A stretch of DNA of 6,362 nt. It comes from Nitrospirota bacterium. GTDB taxonomy: Bacteria > Nitrospirota > Nitrospiria > JACQBZ01. A program made the position numbers and the translations under genes. The stretch's first letter is position 1. The number at the start of each line of letters is the position of its first letter. The stretch lies in contig JACQHO010000233.1 in the NCBI GenBank assembly GCA_016198945.1, positions 1-6,362 of the forward strand, in the 5' to 3' direction. The notes under the pieces were generated by a model. That model had not been told where the DNA came from. It saw only the letters and a list, made by a program, of their open reading frames with translations, and made no database searches. Shown here one piece after another: positions 1-5,727 of this stretch.

Positions 1-2
1 AA

Positions 3-29
3 GAGGTGGAGCGGCGGATGGCGAAATAG
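3..29 (+). CDS. Possible C-terminal tail of an upstream gene (partial)
   Basis: One frame entering from the left edge reads EVERRMAK and stops at TAG (27-29). Fourteen bases later a new start codon with a good ribosome binding site appears, which suits the end of an upstream gene. Eight residues are too few to name a family. The other two forward frames are also open at the left edge: one stops at 31-33 and the other stays open to 134-136. The choice of frame is therefore inference from composition and spacing. Confidence 0.2.
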   Translation, partial: EVERRMAK

Positions 30-42
30 CTGAGGAAATAAG

Positions 43-129
43 ATGGAAAACAAAGACTGGGGTTTCTTTAATGACGATGGTACGGAAAACAATCCCGACT
101 TTGTACCGAAACCTGGCTATTGCGTTTGA
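43..129 (+). CDS. Small open frame, 28 residues, unknown function
   Basis: An ATG at 43 is preceded by GAGGA (32-36) at a spacing of 6 bases, a good ribosome binding site. The frame runs 28 codons to TGA (127-129). The peptide begins MENKDWGFFNDDG and ends PDFVPKPGYCV. It is acidic and Asn/Asp-rich, with two Trp/Phe-type aromatic clusters and a single Cys near the end. No transmembrane segment or signal peptide is seen. It lies 19 bases upstream of the next open frame, so the two could be co-transcribed. The stretch is clearly AT-richer than the genes downstream. I do not recognise the family. It could be a genuine microprotein, a leader peptide for the following genes, or a chance frame; the ribosome binding site is the main argument for translation. 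Confidence 0.35.
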   Translation: MENKDWGFFNDDGTENNPDFVPKPGYCV

Positions 130-148
130 AGGTTAGGTATGTAACAAT

Positions 149-523
149 ATGACGCATGACAACACGAAGAAACCTAAATCTCGCCAGATTAAACGCCAGG
201 ATTTACAAGTGGCAAAAGCGACACGCTACGCCTCAAAAGGTAGCCGCATCTCATCGAAAGGTAATCCTGAAACGGGTGGTTCAGTCCATGAGGTTCGAGA
301 ACGAAACGGTGAGTATGGCCCGCCTCAAGACCCTCCTGAAGAGGAAAGCACCAAGCCGATAGACTCGACACGCTTCCTCGAGACGGCCAAAGGAACCCTC
401 TCATACGCCAAGATATCGGAGCGTTTGGCTGTCGCGCTCACCGGCCTCCTCACAGAGATTGTCCAAATCCCGCCGGATCGTATTGCGATCACACCGGAAA
501 GGCGGGAAGCATACCATGGTTGA
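149..523 (+). CDS. Hypothetical protein, 124 residues, reading frame of first half uncertain
   Basis: The open frame starts at ATG 149, with a weak purine-rich stretch (AGGTTAGGT, 130-138) about 10 bases upstream. It ends at TGA 521-523, overlapping the PilZ gene start by 8 bases, which suggests translational coupling. Residues 1-70 are polar, rich in Lys, Arg, Ser, Gly and Pro, and probably disordered. Residues 74-124 look more ordered, with a likely helix around ISERLAVALTGLLTEIV and then an IPPDRIAITPERR segment. There is no signal peptide or membrane helix. By my hand count, third-position GC is about 45% in codons 1-69 and about 64% in codons 70-124. An overlapping frame (156-362, 68 codons) has the higher third-position GC in the first part. 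A past frameshift or a wrong start is therefore possible. No family is recognised. Confidence 0.5.
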   Translation: MTHDNTKKPKSRQIKRQDLQVAKATRYASKGSRISSKGNPETGGSVHEVRERNGEYGPPQDPPEEESTKPIDSTRFLETAKGTLSYAKISERLAVALTGLLTEIVQIPPDRIAITPERREAYHG

Positions 524-887
524 TCCGGCCTCGAAGAAAATAAACGTTACGGAACGCAGGAAGCATCTTCGTCTGACGGCGATGGGATCCGTAAACCTAA
601 CGGTGCAGGGCGAGGAGCCGCAGGAGGCCTACCTCGCCAGCATTGGACGCGGGGGTCTCGGCGTCTATCTGCACCGGGAGATCAAGGCCAAACAGCTCGT
701 CGTGATCACGCTCAAGCTGATCGGGGAAGAACAGGCCGGGCAGGAATTGAAGATCGCGGCGCGGGTCCGGTGGTCGAGTCCGGTCGGCCGGCTTTATATG
801 GCCGGGCTGCAGTTCGAGCCGATGTCGGATCAACGCTACGGCCTTCTTCTAAGGCATCTGAATGTGATGGAGGAGATGCAACTGTAA
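516..887 (+). CDS. PilZ-domain protein, 123 residues
   Basis: This is a single-domain PilZ protein. The family generally binds the second messenger c-di-GMP and passes the signal to a partner by protein contact. The canonical N-terminal RxxxR motif is present (R15-KHL-R19). A predicted beta-barrel follows, with the second signature at residues 42-47 reading SIGRGG and then LGVYL. Later strands include VVITLKLIG, KIAARVRWS and YMAGLQFEP, and the protein ends in a short helix. The usual second signature is [D/N]xSxxG; here both the Asp/Asn and the Ser are replaced (S42, G44), so c-di-GMP binding is uncertain. I chose ATG 516 because GGGAAG (504-509) sits 6 bases upstream and the domain begins soon after. 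A start at 459 would add 19 basic residues inside the previous gene. The stop codon shares its last A with the ATG of the PBP gene (TAATG), indicating coupled translation. The cytoplasmic location is inferred. Confidence 0.85.
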   Translation: MVDPASKKINVTERRKHLRLTAMGSVNLTVQGEEPQEAYLASIGRGGLGVYLHREIKAKQLVVITLKLIGEEQAGQELKIAARVRWSSPVGRLYMAGLQFEPMSDQRYGLLLRHLNVMEEMQL

Positions 888-3301
888 TGGCATACGAAAG
901 CAAGCATGACAAGAACCAGATGTCCCAGGAAATGCCGCACGGGGCGCCTGCGAACCCCCGATGGTCCTGGAAGATCAAGCTGCTGATCGTTCTGGCGATC
1001 CTTCTGATCGCCGGATCGGGAGGCGTGGGCGGGGTGGTCTGGTATTTTTCAAGGGATCTTCCGTCCATTGAAGCGCTTCGCGAATATCAGCCGAGTCTTG
1101 TCACCAAGATTTACGGCGATGATCAGCAGCTGGTCGGTCAGTTTTATATCGAGCGGCGGGTTCTGGTTCCGTTGAAGCAGATGCCGCCGGACCTGCTTCA
1201 CGCCATCATCGCGGTGGAGGATTCCCGCTTCTACGAGCATACCGGCGTGGACCCTCTGGGAATTCTTCGCGCGCTTTTGGCGAATATCGAGAACCTCCGC
1301 CTCCAGCAGGGCGCCAGCACGATCACGCAGCAGCTCGCCCGATCGCTCTTTCTATCATCCGAGAAAAGCCTGAAGCGGAAGATCAAGGAAGCGCTGCTGG
1401 CCCGGCAGATCGAACGGGTTCTGGAAAAAGACGAAATCCTGGAGCTCTATTTGAACCAGATCTACTTCGGGCACGGCGCCTACGGCGTCCAGTCGGCGGC
1501 GCGGACCTATTTTGGGAAAAACGTGGAAGATCTCAATCTGGCCGAAGTGGCCTACCTCGCCGGCGCGCCCCGCGCCCCCAGTGAGTATTCCCCGTACAAC
1601 AACCCCGAGCGCGCGAAGCAACGTCAGGGGGTCGTCCTTCGTCGGATGATGGACGAGGGATTCATCACCGAAGAGCAATTCCGCGACGTCTACCGGCGGG
1701 ACCTGTTTTTCCAGAAGATCGAGAAGGAGAAGGAGTTCGCGCCGTATTTTCTGGAAAATATCCGTCAGTATCTGAGCGCGGCCTACGGCGAGAATATGGT
1801 GTATAAAGGCGGGCTCAGTGTTTATACCACGTTGAATCTCACGATGCAGAAAGCGGCCACCCTGGCTTTGAAAGAGGGTCTGCGCGAGGTGGACAAGCGC
1901 CAGGGCTATCGGGGGCCGATTGCACATAAGAATCCTAAAGAGCTGGCCGGGGATATGGAAACCGGTGTCGGGATCATGGGCATGGCGGTCGTCAAGGAAG
2001 GGGACGTAATCGACGGGGTGGTGACGGCCGTGGACGAAAAGGGCGCGACCGTTGTCGCGGCGGGACGGACCGGCCGGATTCCGCCCGAAGGCATGGCCTG
2101 GGCCAAAAAACGACTCAAAGGTCCGGACCTGCTCAAGGATGTCGAGTTGAAGTCCGATGCCGGACCGCGCGATATTCTCCAGCCCGGGGACGTGATCAAG
2201 GTGAAGCTCCGACGATTGGACGCCCGGTCCAGGACGGCTGTTTTCAGTCTGGATCAGGATCCGGTCGTCGAGGGCGCCTTGATCGCGTTGGATCCGAGAA
2301 CCGGCGCGATCAAGGCCATGGTCGGGGGATACGATTTCAAGCGGAGCGAATTCAACCGGGCCCTTTCGGCCCGCCGCCAGCCGGGCTCGGCCTTCAAGCC
2401 GATCATCTACGCAACGGCGATCGAACGCGGCTTCACCCCGGCCACGATCATGGTGGACTCGCCGATCGTGTATGTGGACGAGGAGCAGCAAAAAGTCTGG
2501 CGTCCGGAAAATTACGAGTCGAAATTTTACGGCCCCATCGCACTGCGGGAGGCCCTGGCCCATTCGCGAAACCTGGCCACCGTCAAGCTGCTGGATCGGG
2601 TGGGCATCAAGAACGTGGCGGAGTTCGCCAAGCGCGTCGGCATCAAAAGCGCGCTGACGCCCGATCTGTCCATGGCGCTCGGCTCGTCGAGCGTCACCTT
2701 GATCGAGCTCACCGCCGCCTTCGGTGTTTTTGCGAACGAAGGGGTCCGCGTCGAGCCCATGGCGGTTCTTTCCATCGCCGATTCGGCCGGGCAGGTATTG
2801 GAGGAGCATGAACCGGTGGCCGATGAAGCGACGGCGAAAGAGACCGCTTATGTGATCACCAACATGATGGAGGATGTCATCCAGCGCGGAACGGGCTGGC
2901 GGGCAAAAACCCTGAACCGTCCGCTGGCCGGGAAGACCGGGACGACCAATGATTTTACGGATGCCTGGTTCGTGGGTTTCGCTCCGAATCTGGCGGCCGG
3001 CGTCTGGGTCGGTTTCGACGACGTCCGGTCGTTGGGCGACCGCGAGGCCGGCGCGTCGGCTTCGCTTCCGATCTGGATCAATTTCATGCGGGCCGCGTTC
3101 GAAGTGGTGCCCGAGATGACCTTTCCGATTCCGGAGAATATCGTGTTTGCCAAGATCGATCCGCAGACCGGATTGCTGGCGGCGGAAGGGTTCGAAAAGG
3201 CCGCGATCGAGATCTTTGTAAAGGGCACCGAGCCGACGAAGGTTTCGCGTCCGCAGCCGAAGCCGGCCGAGTTCTTCCGGATCGACGCGAGTGGCGGATA
3301 A
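887..3301 (+). CDS. mrcA: Penicillin-binding protein 1A, bifunctional glycosyltransferase/transpeptidase
   Basis: This class A PBP polymerises lipid II into glycan strands and crosslinks the stem peptides on the outer face of the inner membrane. It has 804 residues, normal for PBP1A. A cytoplasmic tail (1-30) is followed by one transmembrane anchor (about 31-54). The GT51 glycosyltransferase domain (about 70-245) has EDSRFYEH with catalytic Glu111, QGASTITQQ (141-149), and KIKEALLARQIE with the likely second Glu168. An OB-like insert lies at about 340-450. The transpeptidase domain (about 460-735) has the nucleophile motif SAFK (Ser501, Lys504), SRN (560-562) and KTGT (683-686). All catalytic motifs are intact. 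ATG 887 is chosen because GGAGGAG (869-875) lies 11 bases upstream and the stop of the PilZ gene overlaps it in TAATG. The frame stays open back to 770, but that part lies inside the PilZ gene. The C-terminal 60 residues form a Pro/Lys-containing tail. ponA is an equivalent name in other species. Confidence 0.97.
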   Translation: MAYESKHDKNQMSQEMPHGAPANPRWSWKIKLLIVLAILLIAGSGGVGGVVWYFSRDLPSIEALREYQPSLVTKIYGDDQQLVGQFYIERRVLVPLKQMPPDLLHAIIAVEDSRFYEHTGVDPLGILRALLANIENLRLQQGASTITQQLARSLFLSSEKSLKRKIKEALLARQIERVLEKDEILELYLNQIYFGHGAYGVQSAARTYFGKNVEDLNLAEVAYLAGAPRAPSEYSPYNNPERAKQRQGVVLRRMMDEGFITEEQFRDVYRRDLFFQKIEKEKEFAPYFLENIRQYLSAAYGENMVYKGGLSVYTTLNLTMQKAATLALKEGLREVDKRQGYRGPIAHKNPKELAGDMETGVGIMGMAVVKEGDVIDGVVTAVDEKGATVVAAGRTGRIPPEGMAWAKKRLKGPDLLKDVELKSDAGPRDILQPGDVIKVKLRRLDARSRTAVFSLDQDPVVEGALIALDPRTGAIKAMVGGYDFKRSEFNRALSARRQPGSAFKPIIYATAIERGFTPATIMVDSPIVYVDEEQQKVWRPENYESKFYGPIALREALAHSRNLATVKLLDRVGIKNVAEFAKRVGIKSALTPDLSMALGSSSVTLIELTAAFGVFANEGVRVEPMAVLSIADSAGQVLEEHEPVADEATAKETAYVITNMMEDVIQRGTGWRAKTLNRPLAGKTGTTNDFTDAWFVGFAPNLAAGVWVGFDDVRSLGDREAGASASLPIWINFMRAAFEVVPEMTFPIPENIVFAKIDPQTGLLAAEGFEKAAIEIFVKGTEPTKVSRPQPKPAEFFRIDASGG

Positions 3302-3321
3302 GCGGGGCCGCGCGTTTCTGT

Positions 3322-3349
3322 GTGGAGACGCGGTAGGCCGCGCCTCCAC
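3322..3349 (+). terminator. GC-rich stem-loop after the PBP1A gene, probable terminator or REP-like palindrome
   Basis: GTGGAG (3322-3327) pairs with CTCCAC (3344-3349). After one A/C mismatch, CGCGG (3329-3333) pairs with CCGCG (3338-3342) around the loop TAGG. That gives eleven base pairs with one mismatch, starting 20 bases after the stop codon of the PBP gene. There is no run of T after the stem, so it is not a textbook intrinsic terminator. It could stop transcription weakly, protect the 3' end of the mRNA, or be a dispersed palindromic repeat. An upstream GGCCGCGC (3306-3313) repeats bases 3336-3343 and offers a weaker alternative pairing with 3329-3333. Confidence 0.5.
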
Positions 3350-3351
3350 GG

Positions 3352-3381
3352 TTGACTTTCGGGTGGCGTTTCAACTACGAT
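3352..3381 (+). promoter_or_regulatory. Probable sigma-70 promoter of the gap-pgk-tpiA operon
   Basis: TTGACT (3352-3357) matches the -35 consensus at five of six positions. TACGAT (3376-3381) matches TATAAT at four of six. The spacer is 18 bases, within the normal range. Transcription would begin near 3388 in an AT-rich stretch, leaving a leader of about 30 bases before the gap start codon. The leader carries GAGGA (3406-3410), 6 bases before ATG 3417. The promoter lies directly behind the stem-loop, which suits an independent start for the glycolysis operon. Confidence 0.5.
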
Positions 3382-3416
3382 AAAAACCTATTTTTCGAAA
3401 ACGACGAGGATGGTGT

Positions 3417-4421
3417 ATGTCGATCAAGGTCGGAATCAACGGGTTTGGACGGATCGGCCGAAATCTGCTGCGATCGGCCCTGTCCCATCGGGAGATCGAG
3501 TTTGTCGCGGTCAATGATCTCACCGATGCCAAGACACTTGCGCATCTCTTGAAATACGATTCGGTCCACGGGGTTCTTTCAGGAGAGATCGAGGCGAAGG
3601 AAAAATCGCTCCGGGTGAACGGCCGGACGATCGAGGTGCTGGCCGAAAAGGATCCCCGGAAACTTCCCTGGAAACAGATGGGCGTGGATATCGTTGTCGA
3701 ATCCACCGGCCGGTTTACGGATCGCGAAGGCGCCGGGGCGCATTTGACGGCCGGGGCCCGGAAGGTGATCATTTCGGCGCCGGCCAAGGACCCGGATCTG
3801 ACCGTGGTTTTGGGCGTGAACGAGTCGGCATACGATCCGGGAAAGCATGCGATCGTCTCGAACGCGTCCTGCACCACGAACTGCCTGGCCCCGGTGGCCA
3901 AAGTTCTCCTGGATGGTTTCGGGATTAAACGGGGAATGATGACGACCGTTCATTCCGTCACAAACGACCAGCAGCTTCTGGATCTGCCGCACAAGGACCT
4001 CCGGCGGGCGCGGGCCGCGAATCTCTCGATGATCCCGACCACGACCGGCGCGGCCAAGGCCCTCTTCCTGGTCCTCCCGCAGTTGAAAGGGAAGATGGAC
4101 GGCATGGCGATCCGCGTCCCGACGCCGAACGTCTCGGTGATTGACCTGGTGGCCGAGGTCGAGCGCGACGTGACCGAATCGGAACTCAATGCCCGGTACC
4201 GACAGGCGGCCGAAGGGCCCTTGAAGGGAATTCTTCAGTATACGGAAGAGCCGCTGGTTTCGGTCGATCTGAACGACAACCCCCATTCGGCGATCATTGA
4301 CGCCACGCTCACCAAGGTCCTGGAAGGCCGGATGGTGAAGGTGATCGCCTGGTACGATAACGAATGGGGCTATTCCTGCCGCCTGCGGGATCTCATTCAA
4401 TACATCGGCAGCAAGGGTTAA
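3417..4421 (+). CDS. gap: Glyceraldehyde-3-phosphate dehydrogenase, type I
   Basis: This cytoplasmic glycolytic enzyme oxidises glyceraldehyde 3-phosphate with phosphate and NAD+ to 1,3-bisphosphoglycerate. It has 334 residues, typical for the tetrameric type I family. The Rossmann-fold signature NGFGRIGR is at 8-15. Asp34 in VNDL, together with Leu190-Pro191, is the combination seen in NAD-preferring glycolytic enzymes. The active site SNASCTTNC carries nucleophile Cys152, and the base is His179 in TTVHS. Phosphate-site elements are TTTGAAKA (208-215) and Arg233 in RVPTPNVS. The C-terminal WYDNEWGYS (312-320) is intact. ATG 3417 has GAGGA 6 bases upstream. It is the first gene of a cluster with pgk and tpiA, behind its own likely promoter. 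Cofactor preference is inferred from residues only. A reverse gluconeogenic role is possible, since the reaction is reversible. Confidence 0.98.
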   Translation: MSIKVGINGFGRIGRNLLRSALSHREIEFVAVNDLTDAKTLAHLLKYDSVHGVLSGEIEAKEKSLRVNGRTIEVLAEKDPRKLPWKQMGVDIVVESTGRFTDREGAGAHLTAGARKVIISAPAKDPDLTVVLGVNESAYDPGKHAIVSNASCTTNCLAPVAKVLLDGFGIKRGMMTTVHSVTNDQQLLDLPHKDLRRARAANLSMIPTTTGAAKALFLVLPQLKGKMDGMAIRVPTPNVSVIDLVAEVERDVTESELNARYRQAAEGPLKGILQYTEEPLVSVDLNDNPHSAIIDATLTKVLEGRMVKVIAWYDNEWGYSCRLRDLIQYIGSKG

Positions 4422-4432
4422 GCGCGCCCGGC

Positions 4433-4463
4433 ATCGCCCCGTCAAGCGACGGCGGACGGCGAT
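4433..4463 (+). other. Bulged stem-loop between gap and pgk
   Basis: ATCGCC (4433-4438) can pair with GGCGAT (4458-4463), and directly inside it CCGTC (4439-4443) pairs with GACGG (4448-4452) around the loop AAGC. A five-base bulge (4453-4457) lies on the 3' side. Eleven pairs form in total, with no T-run following, so a terminator is unlikely. In a 91-base gap within an operon, such a structure could affect mRNA processing or stability, or be a weak attenuator. No clear promoter is seen in this gap. Confidence 0.3.
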
Positions 4464-4512
4464 CCGCGTGCGACAGGAATCATCACAACGACAACCGGTG
4501 ACGGAATTTGTT

Positions 4513-5727
4513 ATGAACATGCACAAAGTGACCGTTGAGGATCTCACGATCAAGAAAAAGCGGGTGATCATCCGCGTCGATTTCAACGTGCCGCTGGACG
4601 AGCATCTGAACATCACGGACGATACCCGGATCCGTTCGGCGCTGCCGACGATCAATTACGCGATCGACGAGGGGGCGAAGGTGATCCTCTGCTCCCATCT
4701 GGGGAGGCCGAACGGAACGATCGACCCCCGCCTGAGCCTCGCGCCGCTCGTGAAACGACTGCAGCGGTTGCTGGGAAAAGAGGTCGCGTTCGCTCCGGAC
4801 TGCATCGGTCCGCAGGTCGAGAAGATGGTGAATCAGATGAAGCCGGGCGACGTCCTGCTTCTGGAAAATCTCCGCTTCCATACGGGGGAGCAGAAGAACG
4901 ACGAGGCCTTTTCAAGATCACTGGCCCGCCTGGCGGATGTGTATGTAAACGACGCCTTCGGGACGGCCCACCGGAACCATGCCTCGGTGACGGGAATCAC
5001 GAAATTCGTTCCCCAATGCGCGGCCGGTTTTCTGATGAAGAAGGAGATTGATTATCTGGAGGGGGCCATGGCCAACCCGGCCCGGCCGTTCGTGGCGATT
5101 CTGGGCGGGGCGAAGGTCTCCGGAAAATTAGGGGTGGTCGAGAATCTGGGAAAGAAAGTGGACAAGGTGATCATCGGCGGCGGCATGGCCTTCACGTTTT
5201 ACAAGGCGCTCGGATATGACATCGGGGGCTCGCTGGTCGAGGACGGGATGCTCCAGATGGCGATGGATATCCGAAACCATGCGCGCGCGCGGGGGGTGAA
5301 ATTCTACCTTCCGGTCGACTGCGTCGTGGCCCAGAGCCGGGACCCCGGCGCCGAGACAAAGATCGTTCCGATGCAGGAGATTCCCAAGGACTGGATTGCG
5401 CTGGACATCGGTCCGGCCTCGGTAAAATTGTTCACGGAAGCGCTGGCCAACGCCAAAACGATTCTGTGGAACGGCCCGATGGGTGTTTTTGAGGTGGATG
5501 CCTATTCCCGCGGGACCTATGCCGTGGCGCATGCCGTCGCAAACGCCTATGCCTTGACGATCGTGGGCGGGGCAGACACGGCGCTGGCCGTTCATCGGGC
5601 GGGAGAATCCGAAAACATCTCGTTCATTTCAACCGGGGGCGGCGCGGCCCTGCAGTTGTTGGAAGGCAAGGAACTTCCCGGCCTGGCGGCTCTGCCGGGT
5701 CGTTCGGAGGAGCTCCGGCGGGCGTGA
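4513..5727 (+). CDS. pgk: Phosphoglycerate kinase
   Basis: This cytoplasmic enzyme transfers phosphate from 1,3-bisphosphoglycerate to ADP, giving 3-phosphoglycerate and ATP; it uses the product of the preceding gap gene. It has 404 residues, normal for the monomeric bacterial enzyme. In the N-domain the substrate site includes RVDFNVPL (21-28), SHLGRP (61-66), Arg121 in ENLRF and Arg154 in AHRNHASV. The C-domain nucleotide site includes GGAKVSGK (198-205), WNGPMGVFE (319-327), GGADTA (352-357) and STGGGA (373-378). The GGAD segment has Ala354 where most family members have a third Gly. I chose ATG 4513, with CGGAA (4502-4506) 6 bases upstream. ATG 4519 is the alternative and would remove two residues. 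In-frame GTG codons at 4468 and 4498 lack a good ribosome binding site. The gene follows gap by 91 bases and overlaps tpiA by four. Confidence 0.97.
   Translation: MNMHKVTVEDLTIKKKRVIIRVDFNVPLDEHLNITDDTRIRSALPTINYAIDEGAKVILCSHLGRPNGTIDPRLSLAPLVKRLQRLLGKEVAFAPDCIGPQVEKMVNQMKPGDVLLLENLRFHTGEQKNDEAFSRSLARLADVYVNDAFGTAHRNHASVTGITKFVPQCAAGFLMKKEIDYLEGAMANPARPFVAILGGAKVSGKLGVVENLGKKVDKVIIGGGMAFTFYKALGYDIGGSLVEDGMLQMAMDIRNHARARGVKFYLPVDCVVAQSRDPGAETKIVPMQEIPKDWIALDIGPASVKLFTEALANAKTILWNGPMGVFEVDAYSRGTYAVAHAVANAYALTIVGGADTALAVHRAGESENISFISTGGGAALQLLEGKELPGLAALPGRSEELRRA
5706..5712 (+). promoter_or_regulatory. Ribosome binding site supporting the GTG start of tpiA
   Basis: GGAGGAG lies inside the end of pgk, 11 bases before GTG 5724. 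It is the only strong Shine-Dalgarno sequence near the tpiA start and decides in favour of the GTG that overlaps the pgk stop codon. The next in-frame ATG (5781) lies within the catalytic NWKM motif and cannot be the start. Confidence 0.55.

Noticed and set aside
459..515. Upstream start for the PilZ gene at 459
   Set aside because: It adds 19 basic residues lying within the previous gene. ATG 516 has a better ribosome binding site and fits the usual PilZ length.
770..886. Longer N-terminus for the PBP1A gene from 770
   Set aside because: It would overlap the PilZ gene by 118 bases. The extra residues are low-quality, and the ATG at 887 has a ribosome binding site and precedes a typical tail and membrane anchor.
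1355..3349. A 664-codon open frame on the minus strand opposite the PBP1A gene
   Set aside because: Its product is Arg/His/Gly-rich with no recognisable domain, and it lies opposite a gene with intact catalytic motifs. Long antisense frames are expected in GC-rich coding DNA.
4468..4512. Upstream GTG starts (4468, 4498) for pgk
   Set aside because: No good ribosome binding site precedes them. The added residues are not part of the PGK fold, which begins right after ATG 4513.
3579..4655. A 358-codon minus-strand open frame opposite gap and the start of pgk
   Set aside because: It is a shadow of gap: Arg/His-rich composition, no domain, and it spans two genes and their spacer.
5281..5297. GC-alternating run (GCGCGCGCGGGGGG-like) within pgk
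   Set aside because: It encodes ordinary residues (HARARGVK) of the enzyme and forms no repeat array; it is simply GC-rich codon use.
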